From positions 1-64,000 of the forward strand of contig NZ_UTVH01000116.1 of NCBI RefSeq assembly GCF_900585905.1: a DNA stretch of 64,000 nt. Reading direction: 5' to 3'. The notes below the pieces were generated by a model. That model did no database searches. It was not told the DNA's origin and was given only the letters and a program-made list of their open reading frames with translations. Position numbers and translations under genes: made by a program. This document shows, piece after piece, positions 34,341-42,639 of this stretch (its first letter is position 1; each line of letters starts with the position of its first letter). The DNA is from Pseudomonas viridiflava. Its GTDB lineage: Bacteria; Pseudomonadota; Gammaproteobacteria; Pseudomonadales; Pseudomonadaceae.

Positions 34341-37175
34341 TCAGGCTTTGTCGCGCGCCAGCAGAGGCTTGAGGTAGTGACCGGTGTAGGACTGTTTCAT
34401 CTCCGACACTTGCTCAGGCGTGCCGACAGCGATGATCTGCCCACCTTTGGAGCCGCCTTCCGGCCCGAGGTCCACCAGCCAGTCTGCGGTCTTGATCACA
34501 TCCAGGTTGTGTTCGATGACCACAACCGTATTGCCGTGATCGCGCAGGCGATGCAGTACATCGAGCAATTGCTGGATATCGGCGAAGTGCAGGCCGGTGG
34601 TCGGCTCGTCGAGGATATACAGCGTCTTGCCGGTATCGCGCTTTGACAGCTCGCGGGAGAGCTTCACCCGTTGCGCCTCACCGCCAGACAGCGTCGTCGC
34701 TGACTGTCCCAGCTTGATATAGGACAAGCCTACATCCATCAGGGTCTGCAGCTTGCGCGCCAGCGCCGGGACCGCATCGAAGAACTCACGCGCTTCTTCG
34801 ATGGTCATCTCCAGCACTTCGTGGATGTTCTTGCTCTTGTATTTGATCTCGAGCGTCTCGCGGTTGTAGCGTTTGCTCTTGCACACGTCACAAGGCACGT
34901 AGATGTCCGGCAGAAAATGCATTTCAACCTTGATCAGGCCATCGCCCTGACAGGCCTCGCAACGGCCGCCCTTGACGTTGAACGAGAAACGCCCTGGCCC
35001 GTAGCCACGGGAGCGCGATTCAGGCACGCCTGCAAACAGCTCGCGAATCGGCGTGAACAATCCGGTGTAAGTCGCCGGGTTGGAGCGCGGCGTGCGACCA
35101 ATCGGGCTTTGATCGATGTCCACGACCTTGTCCAGATGCTGCAGGCCGTTGATGCTGTCATGACTTGAAGCTTCCAGCGTTGTCGCGCCGTTGAGTGCTG
35201 TGGCGCTCAGTGGGAACAGCGTGTTGTTGATCAGCGTCGATTTGCCCGAGCCGGATACCCCGGTCACGCAGGTCAGCAGGCCGATGGGGATCTCCAGGTC
35301 GACGTTGCGCAGGTTGTTGCCACGTGCGCCCTTGAGGGTCAACTGCAGCTTTTTATTGCGCGGCGTACGCTTGGCTGGCACCTGAATCTTGACCCGGCCC
35401 GAGAGGTATTTACCCGTCAGCGAGTCAGGGTGAGACATGACCTCCTCAGGCGTACCTTCGGCAACGATGTGCCCGCCATGTATACCCGCTCCTGGGCCGA
35501 TGTCGACGACATAGTCAGCCAGACGAATGGCGTCTTCATCATGTTCGACCACGATCACCGTATTGCCGATATCGCGCAGGTGCTTGAGGGTGCCCAGCAG
35601 GCGGTCGTTGTCACGCTGGTGCAAGCCGATGGAGGGTTCGTCCAGGATGTACATGACGCCTACCAGGCCTGCGCCAATCTGGCTGGCAAGGCGAATACGC
35701 TGAGCCTCACCACCGGAGAGGGTGTCGGCGCTGCGGTCGAGGGTCAGGTAGTCGAGCCCGACGTTGACCAGAAACTGCAGCCGCTCGCAGATCTCTTTGA
35801 GGATCTTGCCGGCAATTTCTCCTCGACGGCCTGGTAGCGTCAGGACGTTGAAATACTCGGTGGCGTCGCCAATCGGCATGTTGGTGACGGCCGGAAGCGT
35901 CTTCTCGCCGACCCACACGTGACGCGCTTCGCGACGCAGACGCGTGCCTCGGCAATCAGGGCAGGGCTGGGTACCGAGGAACTTGGCCAGCTCTTCGCGG
36001 ACGGTGGCGGATTCGGTCTCCCGATAGCGCCGTTCGAGATTGGGCACGATGCCTTCGAACGGGTGGGCACGCTTGACGATGTCACCGCGGTCATTGAGAT
36101 AGCGGAAATCGACACTTTGCGAGCCGCTGCCATTGAGTAATGTTTTCTGGATGTCGGCAGGCAGTAGCTTGAATGGCACTTCCAGGCTGAAGCCGTAGTG
36201 CTTGGCCAGTGAGCCGAGCATCTGGAAGTAATACACGTTGCGCCGATCCCAGCCGCGTATCGCACCCTCGGCCAGGGTCAGTTCGGCATTGACCAGACGC
36301 TTGATGTCGAAGAATTGCTTGACCCCCAGACCGTCGCAGGTCGGGCAGGCGCCAGCCGGGTTGTTGAAGGAAAACAGCTTGGGTTCCAGCTCGCTGATGG
36401 CGTGGCCGCAGATCGGGCAGGCGAAGCGCGCGGAGAAGATCATTTCTTCTCCCGGCTCGTCGTCCATTGGCGCGACCCAGGCGATACCGTCAGCCAGCTT
36501 CAGCGCGGTTTCGAACGACTCGGCCAGACGCTGCTGCAGGTCTGCACGGACCTTGAAGCGGTCAACCACGACATCGATGGAGTGCTTCTTCTGTTTATCC
36601 AGTTTGGGCAGCTCATCGAGCTCACACAGGCGACCGTCGACGCGAGCGCGGACGAAACCCTGAGCGCGCAGCTCTTCGAACACCGACAGGTGCTCGCCTT
36701 TGCGTTCACGCACCACGGGCGCGAGCAGCATGAGTTTGCTGCCCTCGGGCTGCGCCATTACCAGGTCGACCATCTGGCTGACGGTCTGTGCCTCCAGCGG
36801 GATGTCGTGATCCGGGCAGCGAGGCTGGCCCACCCGCGCATACAAAAGACGCAGGTAATCGTAGATTTCAGTGATGGTGCCCACGGTGGAGCGCGGGTTG
36901 TGAGACGTTGACTTCTGCTCGATGGAGATCGCCGGCGACAGGCCTTCAATGGTGTCGACGTCGGGCTTTTCCATCATCGAAAGAAACTGACGGGCATAGG
37001 CCGAAAGCGATTCGACATAGCGGCGCTGGCCTTCGGCATACAGCGTGTCAAATGCCAGCGATGATTTGCCGGAACCGGACAGCCCGGTGATGACGATCAG
37101 CTTGTCGCGTGGCAGGGTCAGGTCGATGTTTTTCAGGTTGTGGGTTCGAGCCCCACGAATCAGGATCTTGTCCAA
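34341..37175 (-). CDS. uvrA: UvrA: excinuclease ABC damage-recognition subunit
   Basis: DNA-damage sensor of nucleotide excision repair; dimer that loads UvrB. 944 aa. Two ABC ATPase modules: Walker A GLSGSGKSSL (N-terminal) and GVSGSGKSTL (C-terminal), signatures LSGGEAQRIRL and LSGGEAQRVKL, and three Cys4 zinc modules (CPICGHAISELEPKLFSFNNPAGACPTC; CPDCRGTRL; CEACQGDG...CDVCKSKRYN). I choose the TTG at 37175 (LDKILIRGARTHNLKN) with a GCGAGG ribosome site; the in-frame start 66 nt upstream adds atypical residues. Divergent from the MFS gene. Confidence 0.96.
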   Translation of the reverse strand: MDKILIRGARTHNLKNIDLTLPRDKLIVITGLSGSGKSSLAFDTLYAEGQRRYVESLSAYARQFLSMMEKPDVDTIEGLSPAISIEQKSTSHNPRSTVGTITEIYDYLRLLYARVGQPRCPDHDIPLEAQTVSQMVDLVMAQPEGSKLMLLAPVVRERKGEHLSVFEELRAQGFVRARVDGRLCELDELPKLDKQKKHSIDVVVDRFKVRADLQQRLAESFETALKLADGIAWVAPMDDEPGEEMIFSARFACPICGHAISELEPKLFSFNNPAGACPTCDGLGVKQFFDIKRLVNAELTLAEGAIRGWDRRNVYYFQMLGSLAKHYGFSLEVPFKLLPADIQKTLLNGSGSQSVDFRYLNDRGDIVKRAHPFEGIVPNLERRYRETESATVREELAKFLGTQPCPDCRGTRLRREARHVWVGEKTLPAVTNMPIGDATEYFNVLTLPGRRGEIAGKILKEICERLQFLVNVGLDYLTLDRSADTLSGGEAQRIRLASQIGAGLVGVMYILDEPSIGLHQRDNDRLLGTLKHLRDIGNTVIVVEHDEDAIRLADYVVDIGPGAGIHGGHIVAEGTPEEVMSHPDSLTGKYLSGRVKIQVPAKRTPRNKKLQLTLKGARGNNLRNVDLEIPIGLLTCVTGVSGSGKSTLINNTLFPLSATALNGATTLEASSHDSINGLQHLDKVVDIDQSPIGRTPRSNPATYTGLFTPIRELFAGVPESRSRGYGPGRFSFNVKGGRCEACQGDGLIKVEMHFLPDIYVPCDVCKSKRYNRETLEIKYKSKNIHEVLEMTIEEAREFFDAVPALARKLQTLMDVGLSYIKLGQSATTLSGGEAQRVKLSRELSKRDTGKTLYILDEPTTGLHFADIQQLLDVLHRLRDHGNTVVVIEHNLDVIKTADWLVDLGPEGGSKGGQIIAVGTPEQVSEMKQSYTGHYLKPLLARDKA

Positions 37176-37364
37176 AATGGCCTCGCGCGGCGGGCGTCGG
37201 AAACGGAGGAGTATACGGTTAAATACTGTATGGATGCACACTATCTGCGCAGTTGCGTAGCGCTACATGAAGAGTCTGTCATCTATACGCGGCAAAGCGT
37301 CGCGATATACCCCGTCAATCGATGGGACTGGTAGAATCGCCGCCGGTTCACACGAGGTTTTTCC

Positions 37365-38759
37365 ATGCACGATCTCCACAGCGAACGAATGAGCGGCGGC
37401 GAGACCCGTGCGGCAGGCGGTCTTGCACTGGTATTTGCGTTCCGCATGCTCGGCATGTTCATGGTGCTGCCAGTGCTGGCAACCTATGGCATGGACCTGG
37501 CGGGAGCGAGCCCGGCTCTGATCGGTCTGGCCATCGGCGCCTATGGCCTGACTCAGGCCTTTCTGCAGATCCCCTTTGGGGTGATTTCCGATCGCATCGG
37601 CCGCCGCCCGGTGATCTATTTCGGTCTGCTGATTTTCGCGCTCGGCAGTGTGCTGGCAGCCAGCGCGGATTCGATCTGGGGCGTGATCGCCGGTCGCGTG
37701 CTGCAAGGCGCAGGCGCCATTTCTGCGGCGGTGATGGCGCTGCTGTCCGACCTCACCCGCGAGCAACATCGCACCAAGGCCATGGCCATGATTGGCATGA
37801 CCATCGGCTTGTCATTCGCCATTGCCATGGTGGTCGGGCCGATCCTGACCAGTGCCTTCGGTTTGTCCGGGCTGTTTCTGGCCACCGGTGCCATGGCGCT
37901 GGTGGGCATCGTCATCGTTGCATTTGTAGTGCCCAAAACCACCAACACCCTGCAGCACCGCGAATCCGGTGTCGCCCGTCAAGCCCTGGGCCCGACCCTG
38001 CGCCATCCGGACCTGTTGCGCCTGGATTTGGGTATCTTCGTGTTGCACGCGATGCTCATGTCAAGCTTTCTGGCGTTGCCGCTGGCCCTGGTGACCAAGG
38101 CGGGTCTGCCCAAGGAAGAGCACTGGTGGGTCTACCTCACAGCACTGCTGATCTCATTTTTCGCAATGATTCCGTTCATCATTTATGGTGAGAAAAAGCG
38201 TCAGATGAAGCGCGTTCTCATCGGCGCCATCAGCGTGCTGATGCTCACTGAGCTATTCTTCTGGGCGTTCGGCGATACCTTGCGAGCACTGGTCATCGGG
38301 ACAGTGGTATTCTTCATCGGCTTCAACCTGCTGGAAGCCTCGCTGCCGTCATTGATCAGCAAGGTTTCACCGGCGGGCGGAAAAGGCACGGCGATGGGGG
38401 TTTATTCCACCAGCCAGTTCCTTGGTTCGGCCGCAGGTGGGATACTTGGCGGCTGGCTGTTCCAGCATGGTGGGCTTGATGTCGTGTTTCTGGGTGGTGC
38501 TGCCATGGCCGCCATCTGGCTCGTCGTCGCAGTGACCATGCGTGAGCCGCCTTATGTCACCAGCCTTCGCCTGCCGTTGACGCCTGATGCCCTGCGTGAC
38601 GCCGGGCTCGCGGACAGACTCAAGGCGGTAGAAGGCGTAACGGATGCGGTAGTGGTTGCTGAAGAGGCGGCCATCTACATCAAATTGGATACAAAACTAT
38701 TGGATCGCGCGTCTCTGGAGCGAATGGTCAACCCAGCGACCGACGCGCGCGAAGCCTAG
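37365..38759 (+). CDS. YajR-like MFS drug/solute transporter
   Basis: 464-aa inner-membrane transporter of the major facilitator superfamily with 12 predicted membrane segments. The MFS motif A is GVISDRIGRRPVIYFG (~res 72-87), and VLQGAGAISAAVMALLSDLT is a further conserved segment. After the twelfth helix a soluble C-terminal domain of ~65 aa (DRLKAVEGVTDAVVVAEEAAIYIKLDTKLLDRASLERMV) resembles the YAM domain of E. coli YajR. Substrate unknown. It is the gene that usually lies between uvrA and ssb in pseudomonads. Ends 9 nt before ssb. Confidence 0.88.
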   Translation: MHDLHSERMSGGETRAAGGLALVFAFRMLGMFMVLPVLATYGMDLAGASPALIGLAIGAYGLTQAFLQIPFGVISDRIGRRPVIYFGLLIFALGSVLAASADSIWGVIAGRVLQGAGAISAAVMALLSDLTREQHRTKAMAMIGMTIGLSFAIAMVVGPILTSAFGLSGLFLATGAMALVGIVIVAFVVPKTTNTLQHRESGVARQALGPTLRHPDLLRLDLGIFVLHAMLMSSFLALPLALVTKAGLPKEEHWWVYLTALLISFFAMIPFIIYGEKKRQMKRVLIGAISVLMLTELFFWAFGDTLRALVIGTVVFFIGFNLLEASLPSLISKVSPAGGKGTAMGVYSTSQFLGSAAGGILGGWLFQHGGLDVVFLGGAAMAAIWLVVAVTMREPPYVTSLRLPLTPDALRDAGLADRLKAVEGVTDAVVVAEEAAIYIKLDTKLLDRASLERMVNPATDAREA

Positions 38760-38768
38760 GAGAACGTT

Positions 38769-39308
38769 ATGGCCCGTGGGGTTAACAAAGTCATATTGGT
38801 CGGTACATGCGGCCAGGATCCCGAAGTTCGCTACTTGCCTAACGGTAATGCCGTGACCAACCTGAGTCTGGCGACCAGCGAGCAATGGACCGACAAGCAA
38901 TCCGGTCAGAAGGTCGAGAAGACTGAATGGCACCGTGTGTCGATGTTCGGCAAAGTGGCCGAGATCGCCGGGGAGTACCTGCGCAAGGGTTCGCAGGTTT
39001 ACATCGAAGGCAAGCTGCAGACACGCGAGTGGGAAAAGGACGGCATCAAGCGTTACACGACTGAAATCGTCGTCGACATGCAGGGCACCATGCAGCTGCT
39101 GGGCGGCCGTCCTCAGAACGATGGCGCTCCACAGGGTCAGGGTGGCGGCAACAATTACCAGAACTCGGCCCCACGCCCGCAGCAGTCGCGTCCTCAGCAA
39201 TCGGCGCCGCAATCCCAGCCGCAACGCGAATCCCGCCCGGCCCCGCAACAGCAGGCGCCGCAACCGGCCGCTGATTTCGACAGCTTCGATGACGATATTC
39301 CGTTCTAG
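38769..39308 (+). CDS. ssb: single-stranded DNA-binding protein
   Basis: Tetrameric OB-fold protein protecting ssDNA in replication, repair and recombination. 179 aa. OB domain in the first ~110 residues (ARGVNKVILVGTCGQDPEVRYLPNGNAVTNLSLATSE), a Gln/Pro-rich disordered linker, and the acidic protein-interaction tip FDSFDDDIPF at the end. Last housekeeping gene on the plus strand before the island. Confidence 0.97.
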   Translation: MARGVNKVILVGTCGQDPEVRYLPNGNAVTNLSLATSEQWTDKQSGQKVEKTEWHRVSMFGKVAEIAGEYLRKGSQVYIEGKLQTREWEKDGIKRYTTEIVVDMQGTMQLLGGRPQNDGAPQGQGGGNNYQNSAPRPQQSRPQQSAPQSQPQRESRPAPQQQAPQPAADFDSFDDDIPF

Positions 39309-39336
39309 GATCTAGCGAGCACGTCGCAGCTCAGTC

Positions 39337-39371
39337 AGAAAAGCCCTGAATCTTCAGGGCTTTTCTCGTTT
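39337..39371. terminator. terminator after ssb
   Basis: 14-bp stem AGAAAAGCCCTGAA / TTCAGGGCTTTTCT with a two-nt loop, ~28 nt after ssb. It can serve both ssb and the convergent cupin gene. Confidence 0.9.
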
Positions 39372-39423
39372 CTGGCAGGCGTGTTTGTCAAGCGGCTGCA
39401 CTGAGTGTCGGCGTGGGGGGCGC

Positions 39424-39996
39424 TTAGACTGGCAATGTCGCGGCGATGGCGGGGTCGTAACGCCCGTCGAGTTGAACGAACAGCACACGGCAGCTTTTAT
39501 CGGTGCGGTTTGACCAGGCGTGATTGGTACCGCGCTGCACCACGACGCTGCCGGGTTTGAGCATCACCTCGGTGTCGTCGAGCACGATGTGGAGTTCTCC
39601 TTCGATGACCACGCAGTAATCCACGGCCTCGCTGCGGTGCATCATGGGATGCGGCGAATCGTCTTTGACCGTCAGCCCGTCGGTGTAGTTGACCTGCTCG
39701 AACAGATCGGCGATCCGGGTTTTGTGTCCGTCCAGGTAGGTAGCATCGGGAGGCAGATCGACGAAGCGGATGCGGCTTCCGCCTGCAGGGGCGTTGTGCA
39801 TGACCTCGCCAGCGGTGGGGTCGGCGCCGTTATCAATGGGCGCAGGCGATGCTGAGGTCTCCCAGACTTCATGAAAGATCAGGCCGGGGATCGCTTCCAT
39901 TTCAATCACGGAGGGCAGTGGACCATTGCTGAATGCTGTGGACCTGCCGTCTTCATGGTGTCCGGTGACGACGCGATGGATGGCGGGTAAAGTCAT
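39424..39996 (-). CDS. cupin-domain protein of unknown substrate
   Basis: 190 aa. The C-terminal half is a cupin barrel: HPMMHRSEAVDYCVVIEGELHIVLDDTEVMLKPGSVVVQRGTNHAWSN, with one metal-type His in the first motif and the NHAW His in the second. The N-terminal half carries no motif I recognise. Cupins of this pattern are often found beside catabolic or regulatory genes, but nothing nearby shows a pathway. It converges on ssb and has an AGGAG-like ribosome site. It marks the boundary between core genome and the hrp island. Confidence 0.75.
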   Translation of the reverse strand: MTLPAIHRVVTGHHEDGRSTAFSNGPLPSVIEMEAIPGLIFHEVWETSASPAPIDNGADPTAGEVMHNAPAGGSRIRFVDLPPDATYLDGHKTRIADLFEQVNYTDGLTVKDDSPHPMMHRSEAVDYCVVIEGELHIVLDDTEVMLKPGSVVVQRGTNHAWSNRTDKSCRVLFVQLDGRYDPAIAATLPV

Positions 39997-40126
39997 ATCT
40001 GTCCTTCTCCTTGGTCAAGTGCCAAAAGCTGGCGTTTGAAACTATTACGGCTGCAGACCATGTTGGCAACCCCGGGGGTGAGCTTGACGCTGCTCGTGAG
40101 ACCCCGAAAGAAAGCTGAAAAACGAT

Positions 40127-40155
40127 GGAACCGTTTTGAGGGCAATGACCACTCA
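40127..40155 (+). promoter_or_regulatory. hrp box (HrpL promoter) for the Rap1a/Tai-like gene
   Basis: GGAACC, 16-nt spacer, CCACTCA: a full match to the P. syringae HrpL consensus GGAACC-N15/16-CCACNNA. It ends 28 nt before the proposed ATG at 40184, the same geometry as the hrpF and avrE boxes in this cluster. Confidence 0.88.
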
Positions 40156-40183
40156 CCATTCAGATCAATACGAGACCAGTTCG

Positions 40184-40597
40184 ATGATGGCTGATCCATC
40201 CTCCAGCGCGCACGAAGCGGACGCAGGCTCACGCGGGGCGCTGGGCTGCGCTTTGACCTGGAGGTTGAAAGGATGCGCCGTGCTGTTGTTGATCGGCATC
40301 GTCGCGCCAGTACAGGCGGCTTTTTTCAGCGGGCGGGATTTGCAGGTGCCGCTGAGGGAAATTCGCCAAGGCCAGCCATTGACCCTGGGACAGATGCAGG
40401 CGCTGGGTTATGTGCAAGGGGTGTACGACGCCAACGCGGGCTTGTTGTTTTGCAGCAGGGAGGATGTCGACGCAGGGCAGGTGGTCAAGGCCGTCAATGT
40501 CTATCTGCTTGGCCATCCCGGCTTGCTGGAACAGCCAGCCAGTGTCGGGCTGACGGCGGCAATGATTGCGCAATGGCCTTGTCGGCGAAGCCAGTAA
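40184..40597 (+). CDS. HrpL-box-controlled secreted Rap1a/Tai-like protein
   Basis: 137 aa. Domains: a Ser-rich start, then a signal-peptide-like segment (WRLKGCAVLLLIGIVAPVQA, cleavage likely after AQA-like PVQA), then ~92 residues (LTLGQMQALGYVQGVYDANAGLLFC ... VNVYLLGHPGLLEQPA ... MIAQWPC). The spacing of the two Cys and the GYVxGxxDA / YLxxHPxxxxxPA pattern resemble the Rap1a/Tai immunity-protein fold, whose known members neutralise periplasmic peptidoglycan amidase toxins of type VI secretion. I start at ATG 40184 (40187 also possible) because earlier in-frame starts lie inside the hrp box. No cognate toxin is visible. The family call is by motif only; regulation by HrpL is well supported. 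Confidence 0.6.
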   Translation: MMADPSSSAHEADAGSRGALGCALTWRLKGCAVLLLIGIVAPVQAAFFSGRDLQVPLREIRQGQPLTLGQMQALGYVQGVYDANAGLLFCSREDVDAGQVVKAVNVYLLGHPGLLEQPASVGLTAAMIAQWPCRRSQ

Positions 40598-41128
40598 ACC
40601 TATTTGAATACTTTTATTCACTGGAAGTGGTACGTTTTTACACCGGTTCTGCTGGGTCTGCTGATAATGGCAGTGGGAGTGGAATAAATGTTAATGGTCG
40701 CGGAGGTGTGGTGGTCTCCGAATAGTTATGGTAGAAAAGTTATAGGAAACAGGCATTCATAAAACTGTCGCATACCACGGTTACTATCGCCTGCCCTGTC
40801 GTGGAAAGTTTGACCCAAGGTCGCTTTTGGGATGCTGGAAGGCTCTAGCTTAATGCTTTCAGCGGACCTCGACATAAACTGAGCATTATATCGCGCAACA
40901 CTGAAATATAACTTTCAACTGAACTTTGTTCCCCTGTCCCGGTCTACTTTACGCGGACTTTTTCAAGCGACGCATCCCCTCTGAATTCTCTTCCAGCTGT
41001 ATGTGGAGAGTAGAAGTGTCCTTTGAAATGGTACGGCCGAGTTGTGCGCCCTGTGCAGTTTGTCGAGTGCAAACTGTGTATCAAGGGGGGCCGGGACACT
41101 GGATGTTAGTGCGAAGAGGGTATCCCAC
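40598..41128 (+). other. 531-nt region upstream of hrpS; no gene seen
   Basis: No coding region with a ribosome site and family resemblance. It is A+T-richer than the flanks. I see no hrp box, no sigma54 motif (TGGCAC-N5-TTGCA) and no convincing sigma70 promoter, although hrpS must have one here. This is the place where hrpR would stand in the classical P. syringae cluster. Confidence 0.5.
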
Positions 41129-42037
41129 ATGGATAGACGTGAGTTCGATGCGGACCTGAAAGAAATTGCCTACTTTGGCGATTTCGTTGACCTGCAGTAT
41201 CTGGCTACCAATACGGCCCCCTTGAATATCGACCTCCTGCTGGTCGGCGAGACCGGCACAGGCAAGGACACGCTGGCTCGACAGATTTACCGTTTGTCGC
41301 GAAGACGCGGCGCCTTTGTGGCAATGAACTGTGCGGCTATTCCCGAGAGTCTGGCTGAAAGTGAACTGTTCGGAGTGGTCAGCGGCGCGTACACCGGCGC
41401 CAGCAAATCCCGCAGCGGATACGTTGAGGCGGCTCAGGGCGGTACGTTGTATCTGGATGAGATCGATAGCATGCCGCTGTCGCTGCAAGCCAAGCTGCTT
41501 CGCGTCCTGGAGACCCGGGGTGTGGAGCGCCTGGGTTCGACCGAGTTCATCCCCGTGGACATGTGCGTGATTACGTCGTCGCAACGGCCGCTGGAGCAGT
41601 TGGTCGAGGAGGGCACCTTCCGTCGCGATCTGTATTTTCGTCTCAGTGTGGTCAGCATTCAGATGCCGCCCCTGCGCGATCGTCGCGAGCAGATCATCCC
41701 GTTGTTCAACCGCTTCCTGACCAAGCAGGCGATGCTGGTGGGACGACCGGCACCGGAACTGACGCCTGAAGTGACCCAGCAACTGCTGGCGCACTCCTGG
41801 CCGGGCAACATCCGCGAGCTCAAGTCCAGCGCCAAGCGGTTTGTCCTGGGCTTTTCGCCCCTGGCCCAGGCGTGCTCGCCGGAACCCATGCAGCTCAAGG
41901 CTCAGCTGCGGGTCATCGAGCGAATCATTATCGACGAAGCGATGAAGCGTCATCAGCAAAGCGTTGAAGCCGCCAGTTTCGAACTCGGCATTCCGAGTCG
42001 CACCCTTTACCACCGCATCAAAAGCCTTTCGGCCTGA
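41129..42037 (+). CDS. hrpS: HrpS-like sigma54 enhancer-binding protein
   Basis: 302-aa AAA+ activator that should open sigma54 promoters, in this system the hrpL promoter. Like HrpR/HrpS it has no receiver domain. Walker A GETGTGKD (res 40-47), the sigma54-contacting loop GAYTGA (res 86-91), Walker B TLYLDEID (res ~106-113), the sensor/R-finger region FRRDLYFRLSV and a C-terminal Fis-type HTH (SFELGIPSRTLYHRIKSL). ATG preceded by AGAGGG; the longer in-frame start is rejected. Only one such gene is present, whereas P. syringae uses an HrpR-HrpS pair, so this protein probably works as a homo-oligomer (inference). Confidence 0.9.
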   Translation: MDRREFDADLKEIAYFGDFVDLQYLATNTAPLNIDLLLVGETGTGKDTLARQIYRLSRRRGAFVAMNCAAIPESLAESELFGVVSGAYTGASKSRSGYVEAAQGGTLYLDEIDSMPLSLQAKLLRVLETRGVERLGSTEFIPVDMCVITSSQRPLEQLVEEGTFRRDLYFRLSVVSIQMPPLRDRREQIIPLFNRFLTKQAMLVGRPAPELTPEVTQQLLAHSWPGNIRELKSSAKRFVLGFSPLAQACSPEPMQLKAQLRVIERIIIDEAMKRHQQSVEAASFELGIPSRTLYHRIKSLSA

Positions 42038-42168
42038 TACCGCGCTCGTCCTGGCTCCTCCTCGATTTTTCCTTCCTTTTCCGGTTATGCGCCTGGCGAT
42101 CTGTGATGGCGTTCCACGCCCCGCAGACCAGCCGTATGGCCCGAATTCAACGTCCTTTGAATAAAAGT

Positions 42169-42197
42169 GGAACTGCTTTCGAGCTTGTGTCCACTCA
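42169..42197 (+). promoter_or_regulatory. hrp box of the hrpA-hrpZ operon
   Basis: GGAACT, 16-nt spacer, CCACTCA. A one-base variant of the consensus -35 that is common in P. syringae hrp promoters. The ATG of hrpA is 70 nt downstream, giving a longer leader than the other hrp-box genes here. Confidence 0.9.
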
Positions 42198-42267
42198 TTG
42201 AACAGGACTGGCGAGCAACCGAGCCGGCCTGGATTTCTAACCCATCATCAATTTGAGGTACAGGAAA

Positions 42268-42549
42268 ATGCCATTTGATCCAATCAATAGTGCTTACGGC
42301 GCCTTGGGTGGCGCTCAGAACACCTTCCGTGACCTGACCGCAGGCATTGGCGGTGGTTACGAGTCTAACGCAGATGACAGTTCCGAGGATGTGGCTGACG
42401 CTGCAGCAAGCAATCAGGAAAAAACCTCCAGGGCAACCATCGCTAAGATGGATAAGGATACCTCGGTTGGTATCGACCAAATGCGCGTTCAGAGTGAAAT
42501 CAAAGCGATGAATAGCTTCAACAAAACTTCTGACACAATTCAGTTCTGA
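42268..42549 (+). CDS. hrpA: HrpA-like Hrp pilin candidate
   Basis: 93 aa, no Cys, small and Ala/Gly/Ser/Asn-rich, with a helical C-terminal half (KTSRATIAKMDKDTSVGIDQMRVQSEIKAMNSFNKTSD). Position (first gene after an hrp box, before the harpin) and these features fit the T3SS pilus subunit HrpA, the conduit for effectors through the plant wall. Its sequence is not like the 108-113 aa HrpA proteins I remember from P. syringae, but pilins diverge very fast. Start ATGCCATTTGAT with AGGAAA in front. A long hairpin follows before hrpZ. Call rests mainly on context. Confidence 0.7.
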   Translation: MPFDPINSAYGALGGAQNTFRDLTAGIGGGYESNADDSSEDVADAAASNQEKTSRATIAKMDKDTSVGIDQMRVQSEIKAMNSFNKTSDTIQF

Positions 42550-42555
42550 TCATCT

Positions 42556-42600
42556 GGGCGGTGGCCGTGTCTGTTGGCGAGCACTGACACGGTTCCGCCA
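42556..42600 (+). promoter_or_regulatory. hairpin between hrpA and hrpZ
   Basis: Interrupted stem GGCGG...CCGTGTC / GACACGG...CCGCC (about 12 pairs) around a 14-nt loop, without a T tract. Such a stem may stabilise the abundant hrpA mRNA and reduce read-through into hrpZ. Function is inferred. Confidence 0.6.
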
Positions 42601-42639
42601 CTCATCTGAAGTCTGCTTCCAGAAAAAGGACGTATTGGT

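Noticed and set aside
37226..37241. LexA-like site upstream of uvrA (CTGTATGGATGCACAC)
   Set aside because: 11 of 16 positions fit the CTGTAT-N4-ATACAG type consensus, but the essential final CAG is CAC, so SOS control of uvrA here cannot be claimed from this site.
40137..40183. Earlier in-frame starts of the Rap1a/Tai-like gene (TTG 40136, ATG 40145)
   Set aside because: Both fall inside the hrp box and would precede the transcript start.
42565..42600. GGAACC on the minus strand between hrpA and hrpZ
   Set aside because: It is the 3' arm of the hairpin; no CCACNNA lies at the right distance and no minus-strand gene follows.
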